A DNA stretch of 36,857 nt from NCBI GenBank assembly GCA_021823405.1, contig JAKAOA010000013.1:1-36857 (forward strand). Direction: 5' to 3'. Positions 10,578 to 18,315 of the stretch are shown here, one piece after another. The position numbers were made by a program, and so were the translations under genes. Below the pieces are notes generated by a model. It had not been told where the DNA came from, did no database searches, and worked only from the letters and a program-made list of their open reading frames with translations. This DNA is from Bacteroidota bacterium. GTDB taxonomy: Bacteria; Bacteroidota; Bacteroidia; JABEUT01. The first letter of the stretch is position 1. Every line of letters begins with the position of its first letter.

Positions 10578-10919
10578 TTACTCTATTTCTGTTTCTGCAT
10601 TTATTCCGGTAAATTTTTCTGCGCTGTTCCATTTTTTTGCCGTTTTCTTTTTCAATTGCTTTATCATTGCCCGAACCGATTCGTTTATTGCTTCTTCGAA
10701 TGTTGAACATCGTCTTGATGCAAAGAACTGTGAGCGCCGTTGATTTATAATTATTTCACATTCTTTGTTATTATCCGTGTCCGATTTATCGAGTTTCAGC
10801 GTTATTTCGCATTTTAAAATCCTGCTGTCGTATTTCAATAACTTTTCGGCTTTTGCTTGAGTGAATTCTTTGAGCTTGTCATTAATTATAAAATGCGGTG
10901 ATTGAATTATAATTTCCAT
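10578..10919 (-). CDS. hpf: Short ribosome hibernation promoting factor (HPF/RaiA family)
   Basis: This 113-residue protein begins MEIIIQSPHFIINDKLKEF, the usual opening beta-strand and helix of the HPF/YfiA fold. The second helix carries a basic patch (RAMIKQLKKKTAKKW). Family members bind the 30S decoding region and silence ribosomes in stationary phase or stress. Its length fits the short class, which lacks the C-terminal dimerisation domain of long HPF. It lies 60 bp downstream of the J-domain gene on the same strand, possibly in one transcript. Confidence 0.85.
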   Translation of the reverse strand: MEIIIQSPHFIINDKLKEFTQAKAEKLLKYDSRILKCEITLKLDKSDTDNNKECEIIINQRRSQFFASRRCSTFEEAINESVRAMIKQLKKKTAKKWNSAEKFTGINAETEIE

Positions 10920-10979
10920 ATTCTTTGATTTTATTGTTTTTATTTAACTTGATAATTTATTAGCATCCTTAAGTAATAA

Positions 10980-11894
10980 TTACTTCTGCTTCCCTAATTT
11001 TGAAAGTTCTCTGAACAATTCCTCTTCCTTTGCAGAAAGATTTTTGGGTAACTCAACCTTGATTTTAGCGTAAAGATTGCCAAACTCCCCCTGATGACCG
11101 AACTTAGGCATACCCAGATTCTTCAATCGCAGTGTTTTGCCATTTTCTGTTCCTTTTGGCAGGTCTATTCTTATCTCGCCTTTGAAAGTTTTAATTATTT
11201 GTTTACCGCCAAGTATAAGCGTATACAAGTCAACAGGAATGGTGCAATAGAGATCTATTCCTTTTACTTTAAAAGAATGATGCTCTTTTATATTTACCGT
11301 AAGATATAGGTCGCCATGAGTTCCGCCATTGATACCTCTGCCGCCTTTTCTGGGCAAACGAAGCAACTGCCCGTTTTGAACGCCGGGCTGCACTTTTATT
11401 CGCAGCGTTTGTCCGTTAACCGATACATTTACATTCGCTCCGTAATAGGCATCTTCCAGCGTCAGATTTAACTCGCCCTTGAAGTCCTGTCCTTTTGTCT
11501 GTTCATTTTCTCTCCTGCCGAATTGCGACCCAAAGATAAAGTCGAAAAAATCAGAAAACTCACCCTGTTCTCCAAAGCCGCCTTGCTGATGAGCGCCGGA
11601 ACCGCCTCCGGAATTGCCTGACCACTGCGACCAGTTAAAATCCTGCCGGGCATCGGGGCTTTTTTTATGATATTTCCAACTATCCCATAATTCGTCGTAT
11701 TTCTTTCGTTTTACGGAATCGCTTAATACCTCATTCGCCTCGTTTATCTCTTTGAATTTATCTTCCGCCGACTTGTTGTTTGGGTTTTTGTCTGGATGAT
11801 ACTTCAGGGCGAGTTTGCGGTAAGTCCGCTTAATTTCTTCAAGAGAGGCATCCTTTTTTATTCCCAATATCTCGTAATAATCCTTGAAATTCAT
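10980..11894 (-). CDS. CbpA-like DnaJ-type co-chaperone (no zinc finger)
   Basis: This 304-residue protein has an N-terminal J domain (about 1-70) with the HPD motif at residues 33-35, needed to stimulate DnaK. A Gly/Phe/Gln-rich linker follows (about 85-130), then the two-barrel DnaJ C-terminal substrate-binding region (about 140-300). The four CxxCxGxG zinc repeats of true DnaJ are absent, which places it with CbpA-type class B J proteins. ATG 11894 fits the family start ([11 protein letters not shown]). A TAnnTTTG box ends only 4 bp upstream, so the mRNA may be leaderless. It is divergent from dps. Confidence 0.9.
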   Translation of the reverse strand: MNFKDYYEILGIKKDASLEEIKRTYRKLALKYHPDKNPNNKSAEDKFKEINEANEVLSDSVKRKKYDELWDSWKYHKKSPDARQDFNWSQWSGNSGGGSGAHQQGGFGEQGEFSDFFDFIFGSQFGRRENEQTKGQDFKGELNLTLEDAYYGANVNVSVNGQTLRIKVQPGVQNGQLLRLPRKGGRGINGGTHGDLYLTVNIKEHHSFKVKGIDLYCTIPVDLYTLILGGKQIIKTFKGEIRIDLPKGTENGKTLRLKNLGMPKFGHQGEFGNLYAKIKVELPKNLSAKEEELFRELSKLGKQK

Positions 11895-11898
11895 GCTT

Positions 11899-11906
11899 CA
11901 AAATTA
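11899..11906 (-). promoter_or_regulatory. -7 box abutting the start of the CbpA-like gene
   Basis: The minus strand reads TAATTTTG, followed by AAGC and then the ATG at 11894. It matches TAnnTTTG fully, but it is so close that transcription would start at or next to the start codon. No -33 element is visible, so chance is possible in this AT-rich spacer. Confidence 0.3.
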
Positions 11907-11915
11907 GGGGAAAAA

Positions 11916-11927
11916 CTAAATATTTAG
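11916..11927. promoter_or_regulatory. 12-bp palindrome in the CbpA-like/dps divergent spacer
   Basis: CTAAATATTTAG is a perfect palindrome placed just upstream of the -7 box of the J-protein gene and about 70 bp before dps. A second short inverted repeat (ATGAT-ATAA-ATCAT) follows at 11929-11942. They could be operators for a stress regulator, but AT-rich palindromes of this size also arise by chance. Confidence 0.25.
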
Positions 11928-11995
11928 CATGATATAAATCATCCGTCCGCCTGACAGGTCTCATTCAATAACGGATAAGGTATTAGTTTATTTGT

Positions 11996-12487
11996 ATGCA
12001 AATAACCAATCCATATAGTACTATGACACCCGAAGAAGTTTTAAACAAGAACAGGCAAACCGTAGCCGATATATTGAACACCCTGCTTGCCGACGAGTTT
12101 ATATTATATACCCAGACGCGCAATGCACATTGGAATATTACAGGACCGAATTTTAGGGAATTACATGCATTCTTTGAGGAGCAGTATGAGATGCTTGATA
12201 AAATGGTGGATGATGTGGCAGAGCGTGTGCGCGCCATCGGTCATTTTGCAATAGGCACTATTACCGAATTCTCTAAACTGACCCAGATTGACGAGAAACC
12301 GGAGTTGAGCACGCCTAAAGATGCTATTACTACCCTTTTATCGGCGCACGAAACTATCATCCATAATATAAGGAAACAGCTAAACACAGTTGCTGCAAAA
12401 TATGGCGATGCTACAAGCGCGGATTTTATAACCGGCATAATGGAACATCACGAGAAGATGGCTTGGATGTTAAGATCATATCTTTAA
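11996..12487 (+). CDS. dps: Dps-family DNA-protection ferritin-like protein
   Basis: This protein has up to 163 residues and forms dodecamers that oxidise and store iron using peroxide. The ferroxidase residues H45, H57, D72 and E76 fall in the segments RNAHWNITGPNF and DKMVDDVAE. Their spacing matches the Listeria enzyme (H31, H43, D58, E62). The start is uncertain: ATG 11996 is given, but a near-consensus -7 box (TTTATTTG, 11987-11994) ends one base before it. That would put transcription start inside the first codons and favour the in-frame ATG 12023 (154 residues). It is divergent from the J-protein gene and convergent with the universal stress gene. Confidence 0.93.
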   Translation: MQITNPYSTMTPEEVLNKNRQTVADILNTLLADEFILYTQTRNAHWNITGPNFRELHAFFEEQYEMLDKMVDDVAERVRAIGHFAIGTITEFSKLTQIDEKPELSTPKDAITTLLSAHETIIHNIRKQLNTVAAKYGDATSADFITGIMEHHEKMAWMLRSYL

Positions 12488-12626
12488 TCGCACCATTAAT
12501 CTTCCGCTTTAAAATAATTCTGTTATGTGTCCTGAATCAATATGAACAGTATTACAGGCGGGGGATTATATTGTTACAATACTGCTCGTAAGTGATTTTA
12601 CGAATGTAAAATACCTCTACGAGGAG

Positions 12627-12697
12627 TTATACCGATGCTTTGAATTTGTGCATTTTAACAACCCGATAGCTATCGGGTTCAATTGTAGTCGGTATAA
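12627..12697. repeat. Dispersed palindromic repeat, copy A
   Basis: This 71-bp element is bounded by inverted ends TTATACCGA (12627-12635) and TCGGTATAA (12689-12697), with inner TTGAA/TTCAA arms. At its heart is a perfect 20-bp palindrome, AACCCGATAGCTATCGGGTT (12660-12679). It ends one base before the stop codon of the universal stress gene, in the convergent dps/usp spacer, where it may also act as a terminator. A related copy without the central palindrome lies at 23581-23638. Upstream in the same spacer are two small hairpins (12595-12612 and 12614-12624). Confidence 0.75.
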
Positions 12698-12698
12698 T

Positions 12699-13520
12699 TT
12701 ACTCGTGTATGCTAAGTAGAGGGATATGCGTGTGCAAAGCCATCTTCTTGGTTACACTGCGGTGAAAAAGCTTAGTAATAAAGCTATAATTATGCGGTAT
12801 CATTACCAGCATATCAATATTATTCCTATCAATAAAATCATTGGTTTCAGCCACCGGGTCATCGCCCGAAGGGAAAAAGAAAGAATGTTTTAAATCGCCC
12901 AACGAGTTTTCGAGATTCACCTCTGCAGCGGCTTTTGTATAAGACACCAGTTCCGTAGTTCTTAATACATCGAATACAGCTATTTTACATTTAAAAAGCC
13001 GCACCATTTCTTTAAATTTATCCACTACCTTGTCCGGTATTATAGATCTAAAATCGGCGGCAAGGGCAATTTTCCCCGGTATACTAAATTTAGCGTTCTT
13101 AGGCACTATAATAATAGGCGATTCCGAAAGTTTTTGGAGTGTAGTGGCATTACTGCCAAAAAGCGCTGCAGCCCTGCCTGCTCCGGTAATACCCATAACG
13201 GTCAGCCATGTTTTTTTCTCCTCCTGTACTTTCAAAATTTCATCGGCAACGAATCCTGCTCTTGAAACGAGTTCTATTTCCAATCCCGGGTGCTTATTTG
13301 TTAGCTTTTTCTCCAATGCCTTAAGTTGTTTCATGCTCTCCGCCTCCAGTTCATCAAATGGTATGGTAACTATAGGTACGTCTGATGAAACCGGAACCGG
13401 AATAGCGTAGCCGTTAAAAAGAATCAATCGCGCCTTTGCAAATACGGCAAATGCGGAGGCATAATCAACAGCGTTATCTGCAACATCGGAGAAATCGGTG
13501 GCGGCAAGTATTGTTTTCAT
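12699..13520 (-). CDS. Tandem-domain universal stress protein (UspA family)
   Basis: This 273-residue cytoplasmic protein consists of two Usp domains, about 1-145 and 148-273. Domain 1 starts MKTILAATDFSDVADNAVDYA and carries a recognisable nucleotide-binding loop (GAGRAAALFGSNA) before the strand IIIVPK. Domain 2 ends in MLVMIPHNYSF...HIPLLSIHE and its equivalent loop lacks the glycines, so only the first domain is likely to bind ATP. It lies 19 bp downstream of the DoxX gene on the same strand, probably co-transcribed from the box at 14006-14013. Confidence 0.9.
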   Translation of the reverse strand: MKTILAATDFSDVADNAVDYASAFAVFAKARLILFNGYAIPVPVSSDVPIVTIPFDELEAESMKQLKALEKKLTNKHPGLEIELVSRAGFVADEILKVQEEKKTWLTVMGITGAGRAAALFGSNATTLQKLSESPIIIVPKNAKFSIPGKIALAADFRSIIPDKVVDKFKEMVRLFKCKIAVFDVLRTTELVSYTKAAAEVNLENSLGDLKHSFFFPSGDDPVAETNDFIDRNNIDMLVMIPHNYSFITKLFHRSVTKKMALHTHIPLLSIHE

Positions 13521-13539
13521 AATTAATGTAAGTTTGATA

Positions 13540-13983
13540 TTATATAGAGTGGATAAACTTAATTAGCGACCAGATGTAGTCAATTGATATCACATTCCAC
13601 TGCGAAGGAGCGATAAGCAGAAAAATGAGAAGGGCAAGACGGGGAAAAATATGTTTCATGTCCCACATGGGCTCTACAATACTAAAGACGAGAACGGCAA
13701 ATAGCATATCGAATCCCAGTAAATAGAGATTCCAATAAGTTGCAAAACCCAGTATGAGCATTGCGCCGCAAATCAGTTCAACATAAGATGTTCCATAGGC
13801 GCCCATTACGCTAAAAAATTCAGGTACACCACGCGTTTTTAATGGTGTATGTATGGTGTCTATTACATTAGGCACCTTCAGACGGAATACCTTATCATAT
13901 CCTTGTAAAAAGAATAATACGCCGAGAAATACTCTCGCTAAAAAGGCAGCGCCTATTTCTCTTATATGAATAGCTTCAAGCAT
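13540..13983 (-). CDS. DoxX-family membrane protein
   Basis: This 147-residue protein has four predicted membrane helices. It shows the DoxX family layout, with an early FLARVFLGVLFFLQGYDKVF segment and a GAMLILGFATYWNLYLLGF segment. The biochemical role of most DoxX proteins is not settled; some are linked to redox stress. It is the first gene of a likely two-gene unit with the universal stress protein, which fits a stress-related role by context only. Confidence 0.8.
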   Translation of the reverse strand: MLEAIHIREIGAAFLARVFLGVLFFLQGYDKVFRLKVPNVIDTIHTPLKTRGVPEFFSVMGAYGTSYVELICGAMLILGFATYWNLYLLGFDMLFAVLVFSIVEPMWDMKHIFPRLALLIFLLIAPSQWNVISIDYIWSLIKFIHSI

Positions 13984-14005
13984 ATTAATTTTACTTTTGA
14001 TGTAA

Positions 14006-14013
14006 CAAATTTA
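14006..14013 (-). promoter_or_regulatory. -7 box for the doxX–usp unit
   Basis: The minus strand reads TAAATTTG, a full match to TAnnTTTG, 22 bp before the DoxX ATG. A TTTG lies 26 bp further upstream, somewhat farther than the usual -33 spacing. Confidence 0.48.
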
Positions 14014-14155
14014 TATTTAGTATCTCCGGATGTTGCTGACAAATATCGTTTAAAAGAATGATATATGTCAGCCGGTAAAATAACACCCGATAAATCTAAA
14101 ACCTAAAATAGAAACGAAAGAGTGGGGCGATTTAATATTCCTTTGTTTAATTTAC

Positions 14156-14163
14156 TATATTTG
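14156..14163 (+). promoter_or_regulatory. -7 box for the acyl-CoA synthetase gene
   Basis: TATATTTG matches TAnnTTTG and lies 18 bp before the ATG at 14182. A TTTG at 14142-14145 is too close to be its -33 partner. Confidence 0.48.
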
Positions 14164-14181
14164 TAAATAACGACGCAGAAT

Positions 14182-15984
14182 ATGGAACCAACCAGAATAT
14201 TTGACATTCCCCGCCTGCAACAACAGAAATACCCGAAAACAGATGCCATTGCCACCAAAGTGGCGGGCAAATGGACACTTATAAGCACCGATACCTATAT
14301 TAAAACTTCGGAACAGGTGGCTTGCGGAATGTTAGATCTTGGGATTAAAAAAGGAGATACTATTGCAACCATTTCATCAACTAATAGAAGCGAGTGGAAT
14401 TATATAGACATGGCAATACAGATGACCGGCGCAATTCATGTGCCTGTGTACCCGACCATCAGCGACAGCGATTTTCGTTTTATCTTTAATGAAGCGGGCA
14501 TTAAATGTATTTTTGTATCGGATGAAGGACTCTTTAAACGAGTCGTCTCAATATGCAATGACATCCCAACTTTGGAAGCTATCTATACCTTTAATGAGGT
14601 GAAAGGAGCAAAATCGTGGAAAGACATACTCCCGATGGGGAATAAACCGGGGCTCGCACAAGCGCTCGAGGAGGTAAAAAACACTATAACCTCCGACGAT
14701 ACCGCAACAATAATTTATACCTCTGGAACCACCGGAATACCTAAAGGCGTTATGCTGTCGCATCAAAATATATTAAGCAACGTAATCGCTTCGCATCCTC
14801 TTGTACCGGTAAGTTATACCGACAAGGCATTAAGTTTTCTTCCCCTATGTCACATATATGAGCGCATGTTAAATTATCTATATCAGTATTCGGGTATTTC
14901 CATCTATTATGCCGAAAATTTTGATACTATCGGAGACAATCTTAAGGAAGTAAAACCCGCTATATTTGTGGCTGTACCGAGGGTATTAGAGAAAATATAT
15001 AGCAAAATAATGGCGGTTGGCAGTCAGCTTACGGGCATAAAAAAATCATTATTCGACTGGTCGCTTGATCTTGGTGCAAAGTATGAACATTATCATGCCA
15101 ATGGGGTCTGGTACGATATGAAATTGTTTGTCGCCCGCAAGCTGGTATTCAGTAAATGGAAAGCCGCGGTAGGCGGTAAGTTAAAGGTAGTTGTTTCGGG
15201 CGGTGCAGCATTGCAGCCGAAGATTGCCCGTCTATTCTGGGCGGCGGGAATACCTGTTTTAGAGGGATACGGGCTTACCGAAACTTCACCTGTAATAGCT
15301 GTAAATAACCTTATCCCGGGCAATTTATGCTTTGGTACTGTAGGCCCTGTACTTCCGGGCGTTGAGGTGAAGATTGCAGACGACTGTGAAATACTATGCA
15401 AAGGACCCAACATTATGAAGGGTTATTACAAACATCAGGATACCACAGCCGAAGCAATTAGTTCCGGAGGATGGTTTCATACAGGAGATATAGGGATGAT
15501 GGTGGATAATAAATTCCTAAAGATAACTGATCGCAAAAAAGCCCTGCTTAAAACATCGGGCGGAAAATACATTGCGCCGCTGCCCATTGAAAGCGCCCTT
15601 AAGGAATCGCCTTATATTGAACAGGTAATGGTGATAGGCGATGGGCAAAAGTTCACGGCTGCCCTAATAGTTCCTAACTTTCAGAACCTTGAAAAATGGT
15701 GTGAAGCAAAAAAATTAAAATTCGCCGGTCATGCTGAAATGATTACATCGGAACAGATACTGGCGCTTTTCAATAGTGAGATTGAGAAATACAACAAAAA
15801 TTTCGGACATATAGAACAGGTAAAACGCTTTGAACTCATAGCGAATGAATGGACTGTAGAGGGTGGTGAGATTACTCCCAAGCTTGACATAAAACGAAAG
15901 GTTATAATGCAAAAATATAATGCTCTGGTTGACAAAATATATAACAGCATTCCGCCTCCGGAAATCAAGAATCCGTCAATCTGA
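14182..15984 (+). CDS. Long-chain acyl-CoA synthetase (AMP-forming, FadD type)
   Basis: This 600-residue member of the adenylate-forming family activates fatty acids to acyl-CoA using ATP. It has the P-loop-like motif TIIYTSGTTGIPKGVMLSHQ, the YGLTETSP motif, HTGDIG, and the C-terminal hinge region DRKKALLKTSGGKYIAPLPIE. The insertions and the roughly 600-residue length fit the bacterial long-chain (FAA1/FadD15-like) group. It is transcribed alone, divergent from doxX. Its last 9 bases overlap the convergent membrane-protein gene at 15976-17478. The exact chain-length preference cannot be read from sequence. Confidence 0.93.
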   Translation: MEPTRIFDIPRLQQQKYPKTDAIATKVAGKWTLISTDTYIKTSEQVACGMLDLGIKKGDTIATISSTNRSEWNYIDMAIQMTGAIHVPVYPTISDSDFRFIFNEAGIKCIFVSDEGLFKRVVSICNDIPTLEAIYTFNEVKGAKSWKDILPMGNKPGLAQALEEVKNTITSDDTATIIYTSGTTGIPKGVMLSHQNILSNVIASHPLVPVSYTDKALSFLPLCHIYERMLNYLYQYSGISIYYAENFDTIGDNLKEVKPAIFVAVPRVLEKIYSKIMAVGSQLTGIKKSLFDWSLDLGAKYEHYHANGVWYDMKLFVARKLVFSKWKAAVGGKLKVVVSGGAALQPKIARLFWAAGIPVLEGYGLTETSPVIAVNNLIPGNLCFGTVGPVLPGVEVKIADDCEILCKGPNIMKGYYKHQDTTAEAISSGGWFHTGDIGMMVDNKFLKITDRKKALLKTSGGKYIAPLPIESALKESPYIEQVMVIGDGQKFTAALIVPNFQNLEKWCEAKKLKFAGHAEMITSEQILALFNSEIEKYNKNFGHIEQVKRFELIANEWTVEGGEITPKLDIKRKVIMQKYNALVDKIYNSIPPPEIKNPSI

Positions 15985-17478
15985 ATGGTTCGTTTTCCCT
16001 TCCGGTGCGAATAACCGCCCCCTTATTCTCCATAGGGGATAAACTGCAAGCAAAAGCATAAAAGGGTACGCAGGAACAAAATATCGTTTTTCGCATGCGC
16101 CGAGAATCACAGGATGTATTAAAATGGTGTACACCACTATCCCTATCGGCAGAACTATAAGGAAATTTCTGACACTTTCCTTAGAAAGCATCAAACAGCC
16201 CACCGTTCCAAAGATCAGTACAAACCAATAAAAAAGAGAATAAAAACCTTTTATACACAGTCGGTATAGCCCCAAATGATTCACAGAAGCGGTAAATAGG
16301 TTATTCGTACCCGAATGCAAAAGGAACTCCTTAGTTCGTATAATAGGCGCTATTACATAATACAAAAAGGGTTTCTCTTCCTTTACAGAATGGGCATAAA
16401 GCAAGCATTTATTACGTATTGTTTCAAGTTCCGGCTTCAATTTAGCAGAATCCGCGTCCTTATTCTTAATCGCGGTTACATAGTTTTTTAACTGGCTTCT
16501 CAATAACACCAGTGAGTCATAATTGAACTTTGAGGTATAAATATACCCCGGTAACGACACCTTGACATTGTGCATTTCGGATGGCAGTCCGTCATCCAGA
16601 CCGAACCAGCGTATTACAGCATGCGGTTCAAAATATTGGTCAGTGCCTCCCCAGCTATTAACAAATGTGAAAAGCGGTCCCCAATATGAGTTTTCAATTC
16701 CCGGATATAAAAGGGTTCTGGTTACCGGTAAAAATTTACTGTATTTGAGATAATTTCTTCCTATCCATAACCCATCGCACAAAATAATAGGAAGCAGTAA
16801 AACAATAATTGTTCGAGAGACCTTCTTAAATGTAAGCGTTTTTTTAAGGTAGAGGAAAATAACAACACCGAATAAAAGATATAAAGGAAAAAAGACAGGG
16901 CGCATAAATATCACCCAGGTAAGAAAAATACCTGAAAAGACCAGAAACTGCCCCCGCCCCGACTCATTGGTCAATCCTTTTACAAGAAAGAAGACGGAGA
17001 ATATTAGAAATGAAGTGGTAAAACTTTCGGTAAGGATAAAAGTATCATACATATTGGAATAGGTACTTAATGCAAACAGATAGAAAGTGAGATAGAACAG
17101 GAAATCAGAGCGAAAAATATATTTAGCGGTAAGCGCGAGGCAATATACCGAAAACGCGGCGGCGGTAAGCTGCAGCAGGATTAGGATATTGTACGCCACA
17201 GGCATTCCGAACATTAAGGCAAAGGGTAAATAGATAACCCCATAACCTGGCATCCTGAAATCGGGATTATAGGCATGAAAATGAATCAGGTTCTCAATAG
17301 GAGAGATATAACTCCACGTATCGCCCTCGCTTACGCCCCAGAATCCATCTACTCTGTGCGGAAGCCAGCGCGTTAAACGCAAAGCGAAAATTACACCTTT
17401 GAACAACAATGCCAGAATTAACCAAAATTGCCATTGTAATGGGTTTCTTAGTAAATTCCTTCTGATAAATTGTCTCAA
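15976..17478 (-). CDS. GT-C-fold multi-pass membrane glycosyltransferase-like protein
   Basis: This 500-residue protein has about ten or more hydrophobic helices. Near the N-terminus the motif EGDTWSY (D53) and the loop PDFRMPGYGV (about 73-81) resemble the catalytic Asp and R-x-PGYP loop of ArnT/PMT-type transferases, which use polyprenyl-phosphate sugars. The start is TTG 17478: an in-frame stop lies 36 bp upstream and the first ATG inside would delete the first helix. The substrate is unknown. It lies 43 bp after the LOG-family gene on the same strand and converges on the acyl-CoA synthetase gene, overlapping it by 9 bp. Confidence 0.75.
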   Translation of the reverse strand: MRQFIRRNLLRNPLQWQFWLILALLFKGVIFALRLTRWLPHRVDGFWGVSEGDTWSYISPIENLIHFHAYNPDFRMPGYGVIYLPFALMFGMPVAYNILILLQLTAAAFSVYCLALTAKYIFRSDFLFYLTFYLFALSTYSNMYDTFILTESFTTSFLIFSVFFLVKGLTNESGRGQFLVFSGIFLTWVIFMRPVFFPLYLLFGVVIFLYLKKTLTFKKVSRTIIVLLLPIILCDGLWIGRNYLKYSKFLPVTRTLLYPGIENSYWGPLFTFVNSWGGTDQYFEPHAVIRWFGLDDGLPSEMHNVKVSLPGYIYTSKFNYDSLVLLRSQLKNYVTAIKNKDADSAKLKPELETIRNKCLLYAHSVKEEKPFLYYVIAPIIRTKEFLLHSGTNNLFTASVNHLGLYRLCIKGFYSLFYWFVLIFGTVGCLMLSKESVRNFLIVLPIGIVVYTILIHPVILGACEKRYFVPAYPFMLLLAVYPLWRIRGRLFAPEGKTNHSD

Positions 17479-17521
17479 TTTAAATAACGCGTTTATCGTT
17501 ATACATTGGAACTATATTGTC

Positions 17522-18232
17522 TTAAAAGTTCGGTTTCAACAGATACTTGGAATAAAAATTATCAATAATATCAACTACCTCGTCGGAGGTATCTACAAAA
17601 TGAAAAAGGTTCAGGTCAGCCGGGTCTGCATTCTTTTCCTGTTCAATCAGAGTTCTCTTTATCCAATCGATAAAACCGCCCCAATAACTCCTTCCTACAA
17701 GTACAATGGGGAAGTGCGCAGTTTTATTGGTCTGTATTAGCGTCAGCGCCTCGAACAATTCGTCGATGGTGCCATAGCCGCCGGGCAGAACAATGAAACC
17801 CTGGGCGTATTTTACAAACATCACCTTCCGCACAAAGAAATAATCGAAACTGATTAGCTTGTCATAGTCAATAAAAGGATTTGGTTTCTGTTCCATAGGC
17901 AATGCAATATTCAAGCCAACTGATCTGCCGCCTCCTGCTTTTGCGCCTTTGTTGGCTGCTTCCATAATGCCAGGTCCTCCGCCTGTTATTATACCATAGC
18001 CCTTTCTTGTAAGTTTAAAAGCAATCTCTGAAGCCAGCTTATAATATTGGTTATCTGGTTTGGTTCGGGCTGAACCGAAAATTGAAACGCAAGGACCCGC
18101 CTTCGCCATTTTCTCGAATCCTTGCACAAATTCAGAGGTTATTCTGAATATCTGCCATGAATCTATAGCTTTTGTCTCATTCCAGGATTTATCCTGAAAC
18201 GCTTTTTTTATCTGTTCTTCTTCGTTGAACAT
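17522..18232 (-). CDS. LOG-family (TIGR00730) nucleotide phosphoribohydrolase-like protein
   Basis: This 236-residue Rossmann-like protein contains the family hallmark PGGYGTIDELFE together with GGGPGIMEAANKGA and an N-terminal SIFGSARTKPDN. LOG enzymes cleave ribose 5-phosphate from N6-modified AMP. Many bacterial members act as general nucleotide 5'-monophosphate nucleosidases, and older annotations call them 'lysine decarboxylase', which is misleading. It has its own -7 box upstream (18270-18277). The physiological substrate cannot be decided from sequence. Confidence 0.88.
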   Translation of the reverse strand: MFNEEEQIKKAFQDKSWNETKAIDSWQIFRITSEFVQGFEKMAKAGPCVSIFGSARTKPDNQYYKLASEIAFKLTRKGYGIITGGGPGIMEAANKGAKAGGGRSVGLNIALPMEQKPNPFIDYDKLISFDYFFVRKVMFVKYAQGFIVLPGGYGTIDELFEALTLIQTNKTAHFPIVLVGRSYWGGFIDWIKRTLIEQEKNADPADLNLFHFVDTSDEVVDIIDNFYSKYLLKPNF

Positions 18233-18269
18233 AGTGTTTTAATTTATTTGTTTTCCGCTTGTTTTGGCT

Positions 18270-18277
18270 CAAAAATA
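18270..18277 (-). promoter_or_regulatory. -7 box for the LOG-family gene
   Basis: The minus strand reads TATTTTTG (TAnnTTTG match), 37 bp upstream of the ATG at 18232. A CTTG is found about 21 bp further upstream, close to the expected -33 position. Confidence 0.5.
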
Positions 18278-18315
18278 GTTAAGATTCCTTTCTAAAAACA
18301 AGGTTAAATATTCTA

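Noticed and set aside
14142-14163. Full -33/-7 promoter for the acyl-CoA synthetase
   Set aside because: The TTTG lies only 10 bp before the TATATTTG box, too close for a -33 element. Only the -7 box was kept.
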